Below, piece after piece: positions 25,785-34,099 of a stretch of 64,000 nt of DNA. Location: assembly GCF_014649995.1 (NCBI RefSeq), contig NZ_BMUC01000012.1:164857-228856 (forward strand). The letters are read 5' to 3'. Within the stretch, counting starts at the first letter, position 1. Each line of letters starts with the position of its first letter. This DNA comes from Streptomyces griseoflavus. Its GTDB lineage: Bacteria; Actinomycetota; Actinomycetes; Streptomycetales; Streptomycetaceae. Under the pieces are notes generated by a model that was given only the letters and a program-made list of their open reading frames with translations, made no database searches and had not been told where the DNA came from. The position numbers and the translations under genes are program-made.

Positions 25785-26567
25785 ATGAGCGAAGAGAACA
25801 TCTGCCGCCGGCTGACCGGCCGCACCGCCGTCGTCACCGGGGCCGGCAGCGGCATCGGCCTCGCCACGGCCCGCCGGCTCGCCGCCGAGGGCGCCCACGT
25901 CGTCTGCGGCGACGTGGACGAGACCCGCGGGAAGGCCGCCGCCGAGGAGACCGGCGGCATCTTCGTCGCCGTCGACGTCACCGACCCCGAGCAGGTCGAG
26001 GCCCTCTTCCGGACCGCCCACGACACCTACGGCAGCGTCGACATCGCCTTCAACAACGCCGGGATCTCCCCGCCCGACGACGACTCCATCCTGGAGACCG
26101 GCCTCGACGCCTGGAAACGCGTCCAGGAGGTCAACCTCACCTCCGTCTACCTGTGCTGCAAGGCCGCCATCCCGTACATGCGGCGCCAGGGCAAGGGCTC
26201 CATCATCAACACCGCGTCCTTCGTGGCCCGGATGGGCGCGGCGACCTCGCAGATCTCCTACACCGCCTCCAAGGGCGGCGTTCTCGCCATGTCCCGCGAA
26301 CTCGGCGTGCAGTTCGCCCGCGAGGGCATCCGCGTCAACGCCCTGTGCCCCGGGCCGGTCAACACCCCGCTGCTGCGCGAGCTGTTCGCCAAGGACCCCG
26401 AGCGCGCGGCCCGCCGTCTCGTCCACGTCCCGCTCGGCCGCTTCGCCGAGGCCGAGGAGATCGCCGCCGCCGTCGCCTTCCTGGCCAGCGACGACTCCTC
26501 CTTCGTCAACGCCACCGACTTCCTGGTGGACGGCGGGATCTCGGGGGCGTACGTCACGCCCCTCTAG
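25785..26567 (+). CDS. Short-chain dehydrogenase/reductase
   Basis: A 260-residue classical SDR. The cofactor motif is TGAGSGIG (residues 19-26), with an acidic residue after strand 2 (CGDVDE) favouring NAD. The structural NNAG motif and the catalytic Ser, Tyr and Lys (NTASFVARMGAA, then SYTASKGG) follow, and the C-terminus LVDGGISGAYVTPL is normal. It starts 6 nt after the ALDH stop, so the three genes form one unit. A reasonable role is oxidation of the gamma-glutamylethanolamide alcohol to the aldehyde before the ALDH step. This is inferred from gene order; SDR substrate range is broad. Confidence 0.92.
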   Translation: MSEENICRRLTGRTAVVTGAGSGIGLATARRLAAEGAHVVCGDVDETRGKAAAEETGGIFVAVDVTDPEQVEALFRTAHDTYGSVDIAFNNAGISPPDDDSILETGLDAWKRVQEVNLTSVYLCCKAAIPYMRRQGKGSIINTASFVARMGAATSQISYTASKGGVLAMSRELGVQFAREGIRVNALCPGPVNTPLLRELFAKDPERAARRLVHVPLGRFAEAEEIAAAVAFLASDDSSFVNATDFLVDGGISGAYVTPL

Positions 26568-26576
26568 CGAGAGCCC

Positions 26577-26582
26577 TACAGT
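26577..26582 (+). promoter_or_regulatory. -10 box of leaderless DUF2510 gene
   Basis: TACAGT lies 6 nt before the ATG at 26589, and no ribosome site is visible. This fits a leaderless transcript for the DUF2510 gene, separate from the SDR that stops at 26567. Confidence 0.5.
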
Positions 26583-26588
26583 GCCGGG

Positions 26589-27500
26589 ATGAGCATGACG
26601 CCCCCGCCCGGCTGGTACCGCGATCCGCATGCCCCGCACCTGGAACGCTGGTGGGACGGCACGGCCTGGACCGGGCACCGGCGTACGCCCGGGGCTCCCG
26701 CCGCGCCGCCGGCCCCGTCCGCGGGCGGCACGGGCGGTACCGGCCGGTCCAGGGCGGTCGCCCTGACCACCGCGGGGGCCGTGCTCGTCGCCGCCGTCGT
26801 CACCGGCGCGGTGGTCCTCGGCGGGCAGGACGACGACGGCCCGGGAACGCGAACCGCCCCCACCACCGGCACCGCCGCCCCGGCCGGCCCGCCCTCCCCG
26901 TCTCCGTCCACGCCGCAGCCGCCGGCCGACCCGAACGTGGTCGAGGACGAGCTCAACGGCATCACCTTCCCGCTCCTCGACGGCTGGGTCAGACCCCGGC
27001 ACGTCGCCGACGAGGACGTCGTCATGACCACCGACGGCACCTACGACTGCCCCGGCGAGGGCTCCGTCTGCCGCCACGGCCTCGTCCTCTCCCGCACCGT
27101 GACCGAGCGCGACACGGCCTCGCCCGAGGCGCTCGCCGAAGAGGACATCTCCGACGCGGCCGACGCCGCCTTCGACGAGGACGCCCTCGGCCGGCGCCCG
27201 TACGGGGGCCTGGAGTCCCACGAGGTCGTGAAGTCCGGCCCGGTCGCGGTGGCGGGCCGCGCCGGATACCTGGTGCGCTGGCGCGTCACCACCGCCGAGG
27301 GCCCCGGCGGCTACGTGCAGTCGATGGTGTTCCCCTCCAGCGTGGGCACCGAGGCACCCGTCCTCGTCCGGTACGTCTTCGACGCGGGGGAGGACGGCCC
27401 GCCGCCGGCCGACATGGACCGCATCACCAAGGGCATCCGCCCGGTCACCGACGGGGCCGCCGGCGGCGGGGTCGGCAGCAGCATCGGCCCGCCGGACTGA
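26589..27500 (+). CDS. DUF2510 single-pass membrane protein
   Basis: A 303-residue protein. Residues 4-32 form a DUF2510 motif (PPGWYRDPHAPHLERWWDGTAWTGH), a WW-like cytoplasmic module common in actinobacterial membrane proteins. One membrane helix (about 55-75, rich in Val/Ala/Gly) is followed by a Thr/Pro/Ser linker. An extracellular domain of about 190 residues (FPLLDGWVRPRHVADEDVVM) has two nearby Cys (YDCPGEGSVCRHG) that could form a disulfide. No enzymatic motif is seen, and function is unknown. It probably has its own leaderless promoter and converges on the PLP-enzyme gene with a 4-nt gap. Confidence 0.85.
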   Translation: MSMTPPPGWYRDPHAPHLERWWDGTAWTGHRRTPGAPAAPPAPSAGGTGGTGRSRAVALTTAGAVLVAAVVTGAVVLGGQDDDGPGTRTAPTTGTAAPAGPPSPSPSTPQPPADPNVVEDELNGITFPLLDGWVRPRHVADEDVVMTTDGTYDCPGEGSVCRHGLVLSRTVTERDTASPEALAEEDISDAADAAFDEDALGRRPYGGLESHEVVKSGPVAVAGRAGYLVRWRVTTAEGPGGYVQSMVFPSSVGTEAPVLVRYVFDAGEDGPPPADMDRITKGIRPVTDGAAGGGVGSSIGPPD

Positions 27501-27504
27501 ACCG

Positions 27505-28707
27505 TCACAGGAACGTGTGACCCTCACCCCGGTACGTCGGCACCGTCGACGTCACCGCGTCGCCCTCCACCAGGTGCAGCGCGTCGAACCGCTCGCACAG
27601 CTCGCCCGCCTTGGCGTGCCGGAACCACACCCGGTCGCCGATCAGCAGGTCGTCGGCGGGGGAGCCCAGCAGCGGGGTCTGCACCTCGCCGGGCCCCTCC
27701 CGGGCGTCGTAGCGCAGACCCTCGGGCAGATACGGCACCGGCAGCCGGTCGGCGCCGGGAGCGCCGGACGCCGGATAGCCCCCGCCGAGCACCGTCACCA
27801 CGCCGACGCCCGGCCGCCGCACGACGGGCAGGGCGAAGAGCGCCGCCGGACGCCCGCTGAACGACGTGTAGTTGTCGAACAGCCGCGGCACGTACAGCCC
27901 CGAACCGGCCGCGATCTCCGTGACCGCGTCCTCCGCGGCGGTGTGCTGCACACTGCCCGTGCCGCCGCCGTTGACGAACTCCAGATCCGGCACGACCTCA
28001 CGGACCGCCCGCACCACCGCCGCCCGCCGCTCGGCGAGCTCCCGGCGGGCGGCGGACTGCATCAGCCGCACCACCCCGGACCGCAGCGGCCGCCCGGCCA
28101 ACGCGTCGCCCACGCCCGCCACATGACCCTCGTACGCCATGATGCCCACGACCCTGAAGCCGGGCCGCCGGGACACCGCGCGCGCCAGCTCGGCGACCTC
28201 GGCGGGGGAGTGCAGCGGGGAACGCCGGGCGCCGATCCGCATCCGCCCGCCGAGCAGCCTGAGCGACGTGTCCAGCTCCAGGCACACCCGTACGACCTCC
28301 TCGCCGCCCGCGCGGGACGCGTCGATCAGGTCCAGCTGCGCCGGATCGTCGACCATGACCGTGACGGCGGCGGCCAGCTCGGGGTCGGCGGCCAGCTCGG
28401 CGTAGCCGGCCCGGTCGGCGGACGGATAGGCGAGGAGGACGTCGCCGAAACCGGAGCGGGCCAGCCACAGGGACTCGGCGAGCGTGAACGACATGACACC
28501 CGCGAAACCGTCCCGCGCCAGCACCCGTTCCAGCAGCGCACGACAGCGTACGGACTTGCTGGCGACCCGGACCGGCTTGCCCCCGGCCCTGCGGACCAGG
28601 TCGTCCGCGTTGGCGTCGAAGGCGTCCAGGTCCACGATCGCGAGAGGGGCTTCGAGCGGGGCGGTGGCCCTGTCGTAACGGGCCCGGTCAGCGGCGCGCG
28701 CAGTCAT
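27505..28707 (-). CDS. PLP-dependent alanine-racemase-fold enzyme (D-threonine aldolase-like)
   Basis: A 400-residue PLP enzyme with an alanine racemase N-terminal barrel and a C-terminal D-serine dehydratase/D-threonine-aldolase-like domain. The PLP lysine is in RVASKSVRC (about residue 50); the barrel continues with GIMAYEGHVAG and FVNGGGTGSV. The last third has a metal-site-like region (IGDRVWFRHAKAGELCERFD). Such enzymes act on D-beta-hydroxy or other D-amino acids; the exact reaction is unclear. ATG 28707 has no good ribosome site, but CAGGCT lies 6 nt upstream, so it may be leaderless. Transcription diverges from the proline-rich/mycosin pair. Confidence 0.85.
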   Translation of the reverse strand: MTARAADRARYDRATAPLEAPLAIVDLDAFDANADDLVRRAGGKPVRVASKSVRCRALLERVLARDGFAGVMSFTLAESLWLARSGFGDVLLAYPSADRAGYAELAADPELAAAVTVMVDDPAQLDLIDASRAGGEEVVRVCLELDTSLRLLGGRMRIGARRSPLHSPAEVAELARAVSRRPGFRVVGIMAYEGHVAGVGDALAGRPLRSGVVRLMQSAARRELAERRAAVVRAVREVVPDLEFVNGGGTGSVQHTAAEDAVTEIAAGSGLYVPRLFDNYTSFSGRPAALFALPVVRRPGVGVVTVLGGGYPASGAPGADRLPVPYLPEGLRYDAREGPGEVQTPLLGSPADDLLIGDRVWFRHAKAGELCERFDALHLVEGDAVTSTVPTYRGEGHTFL

Positions 28708-28979
28708 GACCGCAGCCTGCCAGACAGGATTACCGCAGGGTAGGGGGACGTTCCGGGCAGATGCCGCGGGCCTGCGGACTGGTTCCCGTCCGGCGCGCAT
28801 CACGCCGTAGAGTGACGCGCACGCACGGCGGATCGGGGCCGGGCCCGGTGGTCCGGGCGGGATGACGCGCCGTCCGTGCGGGTATCTGTGCCCGGGACGA
28901 GTCCGTGCCGGGCCCCTGGCAGCGAGAACGCCGGCCCGCGCAGGCAGGAACGGCCCGGGCACGAGGAAACGGGGGGTGC
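28708..28979 (+). promoter_or_regulatory. Promoter region of proline-rich protein/mycosin operon
   Basis: A 272-nt gap without a supported gene. A plausible -10 TAGAGT is at 28808-28813, with TTCCCG at 28783-28788 as a weak -35 (19-nt spacer). That would leave a leader of about 160 nt containing GC-rich inverted segments. The ribosome site is the GGGGGG run just before ATG 28980. Confidence 0.4.
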
Positions 28980-30761
28980 ATGAGCACGGAAGCGCGCCGC
29001 GCCTCCCTCCCTCCGCGCCCCGCCGTGCCCCCGCGTCCCGCTCATCCCCCGGCCCAACAGGGCAGGACCTCCGGCGGCCCGGGAGCCTTCGACACCCGCG
29101 AGCCGGCCCACGACGCCGGCACACCCCCCGGCGTACCGGCACCCGCCCCCCGGGGCGGCACCGCCGGCCCCGGCGAGCGGACCGGCACCGGGCCGACACC
29201 CCCGCCGTCCTCCGGCACCGGACCGGACGGGCACGACGGCACCACCCCCGCGACCGCTCCGCACCGGGCCCCGCGTGGGCCGGGCGGCACCAGGGCGGGT
29301 GGACCCACTGCGGCCCGAACCCCAAGTGCGTCCGGCGGGCCGGGTGTTGCGGCGGACTCGTCCACCGGCGACGCGTCCGGCACCGGTCCGCAGGGACGCC
29401 CTGGGGGCCTCGACGCGGCGCCCGCGCACGGCGATCGTCGTACCGACGACGCGGCCACCGGCCGTCGGGCACCCGCTTCCGACGCGTCCCGGCGGGGCCC
29501 GCGAGGCTTCGGAGCCGGCGCGCAGGACCCCGTGGGGCCCCCGCCGCCGCGTGCCTCCGCCCGGTTCCCCGACGCCCCGCCGACCGTCGGCCGCGGCCTG
29601 CGCTCCCCGGACGCCCCACCCGCTGTACCGCCCCGCTCCCCGGACGCCCCGCCCGGCGTACCGCCGCAGCCCACCCACCGGCCCGCCGCGCGAGGCGCCG
29701 GCGCTCCCGCGGAGACCGCGTCGGAGACCACCACCCGCCTGCGCCCCGTCCCCGCGCATCCCACCGGCCGGCCGGGCCCGACACCCCCGGCACCGCCCGG
29801 TCCGCGACCGGACCACGGCGGACCACGCGGTGCCGCCCCAGCCGCCGGCCCCGGCGAGCCGCGCCGCGGCGGCGCCCCGGACCCCGCGCTGTCCTGGAGC
29901 GCGCCCATGGCGCCGGGCGGTGCGCCCGGGCCCGGACGGGCCACCGTCGTGTCGTTCGGCGAGCCGGAGGGATACGACGAGCATGCGCGGCCACGGCCGC
30001 TCGGACGCCGCAGCCGGTCACAGACCGTGGCCGCGGCGGCCTGCCTCGTCCTCGGGGCGGGGCTCATCACCGGTGCCGCCACCGGCGGTTGGCTCGCGGA
30101 CGGCTCCGAGGGGCCCGCCGCCCGGAACGGCTTCACCGCCGCCGGCGCCCTCTGGCACAACGTGCCCGTCGACCAGCTGTTCCCGCCCGCCCTCCAGGGC
30201 AAGGGCGCCGGCCCCGGCAACGCCGACCGCACCTGGACGCGCATCGCCGTGGCACCCGACAGCGGCTGCAAGGGCGCCTTCGACCCCCTGTTGCGCAAGG
30301 TCCTCGACCCCGTCGGCTGCGCCCGCCTGCTGCGCGCCACCTACACCGACGCCACCCAGAGCCATGTCACCACCGTCGGCCTGCTGTTCACCGAGGCCGA
30401 CGCCGCCGGCATGAGCGCCCTCGCCCGCCGCTTCGACACCGAACGCCTGGACCGCCGCACCGATCTGATGCCCCTGCCGTACGCCGCGAAGGGCACCGCC
30501 GCGGCGGGCTTCGGCCCCGGACAGCGTGCCTCCTGGGCGATCTCCGTCCTCACCGACGCCCCCGTCGTCGTCTACGCCGTCACCGGCTGGGCCGACGGCC
30601 GGACCGTCGACCCCCCGCAGCCCGCCGGGGACGCCATGGAGTCCGGGGCCGGCACCGGCCCCGCCCAGGCGGGCCTCGGCCACGAGGCGCAGGGACTCGC
30701 CGACCGCATCGAGCGCGGGCTGCGCAAGAAGGCGGGCACCGCGACGGAGCGGCCGTCATGA
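28980..30761 (+). CDS. Proline-rich single-pass membrane protein, mycosin partner
   Basis: A 593-residue protein with three parts. Residues 1 to about 335 are extremely rich in Pro, Gly, Ala and Arg and look disordered. A membrane helix lies at about 345-370 (SQTVAAAACLVLGAGLITGAA). The last 220 residues form a soluble domain (WHNVPVDQLFPPALQGKG) with two Cys (SGCKGAF and PVGCARLL), probably outside the cell. No known domain is recognised. Its stop overlaps the mycosin start by 4 nt (ATGA), so the two proteins are coupled and may form a complex. The disordered region could tether cytoplasmic or cell-wall partners. I chose ATG 28980 because GGGGGG precedes it; GTG or ATG codons farther up are less likely. 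Confidence 0.8.
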   Translation: MSTEARRASLPPRPAVPPRPAHPPAQQGRTSGGPGAFDTREPAHDAGTPPGVPAPAPRGGTAGPGERTGTGPTPPPSSGTGPDGHDGTTPATAPHRAPRGPGGTRAGGPTAARTPSASGGPGVAADSSTGDASGTGPQGRPGGLDAAPAHGDRRTDDAATGRRAPASDASRRGPRGFGAGAQDPVGPPPPRASARFPDAPPTVGRGLRSPDAPPAVPPRSPDAPPGVPPQPTHRPAARGAGAPAETASETTTRLRPVPAHPTGRPGPTPPAPPGPRPDHGGPRGAAPAAGPGEPRRGGAPDPALSWSAPMAPGGAPGPGRATVVSFGEPEGYDEHARPRPLGRRSRSQTVAAAACLVLGAGLITGAATGGWLADGSEGPAARNGFTAAGALWHNVPVDQLFPPALQGKGAGPGNADRTWTRIAVAPDSGCKGAFDPLLRKVLDPVGCARLLRATYTDATQSHVTTVGLLFTEADAAGMSALARRFDTERLDRRTDLMPLPYAAKGTAAAGFGPGQRASWAISVLTDAPVVVYAVTGWADGRTVDPPQPAGDAMESGAGTGPAQAGLGHEAQGLADRIERGLRKKAGTATERPS

Positions 30762-31939
30762 GCCCCCTTCCCGGCAGACGGCCCGCTGCGGCCCTCGGCG
30801 CCCTCCTCGCCGCGACGCTCGTCCTCCTGCCCGCCACCCCCGCGCACGCCGACGGCATCCGGGCCCGGCAGTGGGGCCTGGAGGCCATGCGCACCGAGCA
30901 GGCGTGGCAGACCACCAAGGGCGCGGGCGTCACCGTCGCCGTCCTGGACACCGGCGTCGAGACCGACCATCCCGACCTCGACGGCAACGTGCTCCCGGGC
31001 AAGGACCTCGTCGGCTTCGGGGCGCGCGAGGGCGACCGCGCCTGGGCCCGCCACGGCACCGCCATGGCCGGCATCATCGCCGGTCACGGCCACGGACCCG
31101 GCAACGCCGAGGGCGTCATGGGCGTCGCGCCCGAGGCGAGGATCCTCCCCGTCCGGGTGATCCTGGAGGACGGCGACCCGGCCCGCGCCAAGGCCCGCAG
31201 CACCCGCGGCAACGCCCTCGCCGAAGGCATCCGCTGGGCCGCCGACAACGGCGCCGACATCATCAACCTCTCCCTCGGCGACGACTCCGCCTCTGCCCAC
31301 CCCGAACCCGGCGAGGACGAGGCCATCCAGTACGCCCTGCGCAAGGGCGTGGTCGTGGTCGCCTCCGCCGGGAACGGCGGCGAGAAGGGCGACCGCATCT
31401 CCTACCCGGCCGCCTACCCCGGCGTCATCGCCGTGACCGCGGTCGACCGCTACGGCACCCGCGCCCCGTTCTCCACCCGGCGCTGGTACGCGACGGTCAG
31501 CGCCCCCGGGGTCGACGTGATCATCGCCGACCCCGATCACAAGTACTACGAGGGCTGGGGCACCAGCGCCGCCGCCGCGTTCGTCTCCGGCGCCGTCGCC
31601 CTGGTCGAGGCGGCCCACCCGGGCCTGGCCCCGGCCCAGATCAAGCGTCTGCTGGCGGACACCGCCCGCAACGCCCCCGACGGCGGCCGCGACGACTCCC
31701 GCGGTTTCGGCTTCGTCGACCCGGCCGCCGCGATCGAGGCAGCGGCCCGTCTGGAGCCGGACGGCCTGCGGTCGGCCGCCTACGGCGAGAAGTACTTCGG
31801 CCCCGGCCCGGACACCGACGACCCCGACGACGGCACCGCCGACTGGGCGGCCCCCCTGGCGGGCGGCGCCGGTGGCGTCCTGCTGGTCGCCACGGTCGTC
31901 CTGTGGCGCGGCCGCCGCCCGGAGCGACAGGCCCCGTGA
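30758..31939 (+). CDS. Mycosin-like membrane-anchored subtilisin (S8 protease)
   Basis: A 393-residue serine protease of the mycosin type associated with type VII secretion. A signal peptide (cleavage likely after PAHA, residue 31) precedes the catalytic domain: Asp64 in VAVLDTGVE, His99 in ARHGTAMAG, the oxyanion Asn in SAGNGG and Ser in GWGTSAAAAF. A C-terminal membrane helix (AAPLAGGAGGVLLVATVVLW) followed by Arg residues anchors it, as in MycP. The start overlaps the proline-rich membrane protein gene. No EccB-E or EsxA/B genes are in the window, so this is an orphan mycosin locus rather than a full secretion cluster. Confidence 0.92.
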   Translation: MSPLPGRRPAAALGALLAATLVLLPATPAHADGIRARQWGLEAMRTEQAWQTTKGAGVTVAVLDTGVETDHPDLDGNVLPGKDLVGFGAREGDRAWARHGTAMAGIIAGHGHGPGNAEGVMGVAPEARILPVRVILEDGDPARAKARSTRGNALAEGIRWAADNGADIINLSLGDDSASAHPEPGEDEAIQYALRKGVVVVASAGNGGEKGDRISYPAAYPGVIAVTAVDRYGTRAPFSTRRWYATVSAPGVDVIIADPDHKYYEGWGTSAAAAFVSGAVALVEAAHPGLAPAQIKRLLADTARNAPDGGRDDSRGFGFVDPAAAIEAAARLEPDGLRSAAYGEKYFGPGPDTDDPDDGTADWAAPLAGGAGGVLLVATVVLWRGRRPERQAP

Positions 31940-32073
31940 CCGCCGCACAGCCCGAGCCGGCGGACCGGTCCGGTGCCGCGGGCGTGCGGGGGTGGCCGCC
32001 CGCACCCCTCCGTGCGGAGTGACGGGACCCGTCGTCGCCGTGCGTTCCGAGCCGGCGGGCCGACAGGGAGGGT
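31940..32073. terminator. Convergent intergenic region with GC hairpin
   Basis: This gap between the mycosin and the convergent serine-hydrolase gene holds a 7-bp stem GTGCGGG (31984-31990) and CCCGCAC (31999-32005). It could end transcription from both sides. It is a modest hairpin with no T-tract. Confidence 0.4.
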
Positions 32074-32796
32074 TCAGTGCCCCGGGCGCGGGGGGCGCCC
32101 GGCCCCCGCGGCACGGGGGCCGGGGCCCTCCGCCGCGGCGACGGCCGTCCGCACCGCCTCCTCCATCCGGGCCACGCCCCGCTCCTTCGTCGCGTTGCCG
32201 TCGGAGAGTGCCGCCACCAGGTACGCGCGCCCGCCGGCCGTGACGCGGCCGACGCTGTTCACCACCCACAGGCCCGTGGCGTCACGCGGCAGCCAGCCGT
32301 TCTTCACGCCCCACCCGGTGCCGGCGTCCGCCAAGGACGGCACGCCCCACGCCTGTTCCGGGACGACCCGCCCCATCAGGTCCCGCGCATACGCCCGCGA
32401 GGCCGCGCCCAGCACCGAGTCCGCGCCGAACACCTGCCGCAGCAGCACCAGCCGGTCCACGGCCGTGGTCCGGGTCAGGCCCCACAGCGGGCCGTCGCCG
32501 CCCTCGGTCTCCGTCAGCCCCAGCCGGGCGTTGGCGGCGTCGAGCCCCGCCGCCCGCCCGAGGTCGTCCCACAGGGCCGACGCCGCGTCGTTGTCGCTGC
32601 GCACGATCATCGCCGCCGCGCACGACCGCTCCGCCCGGCCGAGTTCCCGTCCCGCGTCCTGGGCCCGCAGCAGCACCGCCGCCAGGAGGTCGAGCTTCAC
32701 GACGCTGGCCGTGACGAACACCCCGTCGCCGTACGAGACGGTCTCACCGGAGTCCACGTCCAGCACCGCCACGGACACCCGCGACCCGTCCGCCAC
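32074..32796 (-). CDS. Serine-hydrolase-fold protein related to class A beta-lactamases, no signal peptide
   Basis: A 240-residue protein with the penicillin-binding/beta-lactamase fold. SVVK supplies the Ser-x-x-Lys pair (about residues 31-34), SDN follows (about 66-68), and the third element is KNG (in WGVKNGWLP) instead of KTG. The class A omega-loop Glu is not visible: the stretch between SDN and KNG is short. GTG 32796 follows GGAGGGAG at 6 nt, and an in-frame TGA 15 codons upstream rules out an N-terminal extension, so there is no signal peptide. It may be a cytoplasmic amide or ester hydrolase rather than a working beta-lactamase. It diverges from the sseB-like gene. Confidence 0.82.
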   Translation of the reverse strand: MADGSRVSVAVLDVDSGETVSYGDGVFVTASVVKLDLLAAVLLRAQDAGRELGRAERSCAAAMIVRSDNDAASALWDDLGRAAGLDAANARLGLTETEGGDGPLWGLTRTTAVDRLVLLRQVFGADSVLGAASRAYARDLMGRVVPEQAWGVPSLADAGTGWGVKNGWLPRDATGLWVVNSVGRVTAGGRAYLVAALSDGNATKERGVARMEEAVRTAVAAAEGPGPRAAGAGRPPRPGH

Positions 32797-32852
32797 CGCC
32801 GTCTCCCTCCACCGAACCCCAAGCCGCGTCCGAGCCTGTCACGGTTCGCCGA

Positions 32853-32858
32853 TAGGCT
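32853..32858 (+). promoter_or_regulatory. -10 box of leaderless sseB-like gene
   Basis: TAGGCT ends 8 nt before GTG 32867, and no ribosome site intervenes. On the opposite strand CAGGCT at about 32840-32835 may serve the divergent serine-hydrolase gene. Confidence 0.5.
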
Positions 32859-32866
32859 GGGTGTCC

Positions 32867-33598
32867 GTGGCGAACAAGAACATCCCCGACTCCCCGTTCC
32901 GCGACGACGACGGCACCGCCGACCCCCGGCTGAGCGCCGCCCTCGCCGCCTGGGCCGAGGACGGCAACGCCGTCGGCCCCGTCCTCCAGGCGCTCAAGGG
33001 CGCGCGGCTCCTCGTCCCCGTCGTCGCCCTGCTCGGCGAGGTCGAGGAGGACGAGAACGGGCTGCGGCGCGAGAAGACCAGCGACATGGCCGTGCCCACC
33101 CTCAAGGCCGGCGGCCGCACCGCACTGCCCGCCTTCACGTCCACCGAGTCGCTCGCCCGCTGGGACCCGGCGGCCCGCCCCGTCGCCGTACCGCTGCACC
33201 AGGCGCTGCAGGCGGCCGCGCACGAGAAGGCGGACACCCTGCTCCTGGACATGTCGGGACCGGTGCCCTTCGAACTGACCGGCCCCGCACTGCTCGCGCT
33301 CGCCGAGGGCCGCACCAGCACCGATCCGCTCACCGATCCGGCCGTCGTCGACGCCGTACGGACCGCCGTGGCCGCGGAACCCGCCGTGCTGCGCGCCCAC
33401 CTCGGGCCCGGACCGGCCGACGGCACCCTCGCCCTCGTCCTCGACCCGGCCGTCCCCGCCGCCGAGGCGGCCCGTGCCGTCGCCCAGCGGCTCGCCGCCG
33501 ACGAGACACTGAGGGCCCGCCTGGTGCGCGGCCTCGACCTGGCAGTCCTGCCGGCCGAGGCGACGCCGCCGGGCGAGCCCCTGTACGTACGTCCCTGA
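32867..33598 (+). CDS. SseB-domain protein
   Basis: A 243-residue protein with an SseB N-terminal domain: a start VANKNIPDSPFRDDDG, then ALKGARLLVPVVALLGEVEEDE, PAFTSTESLARWDP and LLLDMSGPVPFELTGPALLALAEG. SseB domains occur in proteins of various secretion or surface systems, including some near actinobacterial type VII loci, but no activity is known. A second, looser alpha/beta half (VLRAHLGPGPADGTLALVLDPAV) completes the protein. GTG 32867 has no ribosome site and sits 8 nt after TAGGCT, suggesting leaderless translation. No signal peptide or membrane helix, so it is probably cytoplasmic. Confidence 0.85.
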   Translation: MANKNIPDSPFRDDDGTADPRLSAALAAWAEDGNAVGPVLQALKGARLLVPVVALLGEVEEDENGLRREKTSDMAVPTLKAGGRTALPAFTSTESLARWDPAARPVAVPLHQALQAAAHEKADTLLLDMSGPVPFELTGPALLALAEGRTSTDPLTDPAVVDAVRTAVAAEPAVLRAHLGPGPADGTLALVLDPAVPAAEAARAVAQRLAADETLRARLVRGLDLAVLPAEATPPGEPLYVRP

Positions 33599-33625
33599 GA
33601 CGTCCCCCGGACGTCCCGCGGCGGG

Positions 33626-34003
33626 TCAGCCGTAGACCGCGCCCGTGTACTTCTCGCCCGGCCCCTTGCCCGGCTCGTCCGCCACCAGCGAGGCCTCGCG
33701 GAAGGCCAGCTGGAGCGACTTCAGGCCGTCGCGCAGCGGGGCCGCGTGGAAGGAGCTGATCTCGGTCGCCGAGGCGTCCAGCAGACCGGCGAGCGCGTGC
33801 ACCAGCTTGCGCGCCTCGTCCAGGTCCTTGAACGTGTCGCCCTCCTCGGTCAGACCGAGCTTCACGGCGGCGGCGCTCATCAGGTTGACGGCGACCGTCA
33901 CGATCACCTCGACCGCCGGGACCTCGGCGATGTCGCGGGCCATGGCGTCGAAGTCGGGGTTGCCGGGGGTCTCGGGGGTGTCCGAGGGGGAGGTCTCACT
34001 CAT
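33626..34003 (-). CDS. DUF1844 protein
   Basis: A 125-residue DUF1844 protein, a small family conserved in actinobacteria, commonly near infC. The N-terminal 20 residues are acidic and Pro/Thr-rich. The helical core reads VEVIVTVAVNLMSAAAVKLGLTEE, then DLDEARKLVHALAGLLDA. No function is established. ATG 34003 fits the family start; a TATCGT hexamer lies 7 nt upstream and GTGGGG could be either ribosome site or spacer. It is divergent from the infC operon, with the infC promoter about 60 nt from its start. Confidence 0.85.
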   Translation of the reverse strand: MSETSPSDTPETPGNPDFDAMARDIAEVPAVEVIVTVAVNLMSAAAVKLGLTEEGDTFKDLDEARKLVHALAGLLDASATEISSFHAAPLRDGLKSLQLAFREASLVADEPGKGPGEKYTGAVYG

Positions 34004-34063
34004 GCCCCACACGATAGGCGCAGCCGGAGGCGCCCCTGACGCCAGGAGGCGGGAGCCGGCCGG

Positions 34064-34093
34064 TTGGTGCACCCCACCGGGAGCTGCTAACCT
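34064..34093 (+). promoter_or_regulatory. infC operon promoter
   Basis: TTGGTG (34064-34069) and TAACCT (34088-34093) are spaced 18 nt, a good match to the main vegetative sigma factor. Transcription would begin near 34100 and leave a leader of about 300 nt before infC. Confidence 0.55.
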
Positions 34094-34099
34094 TGTGTA

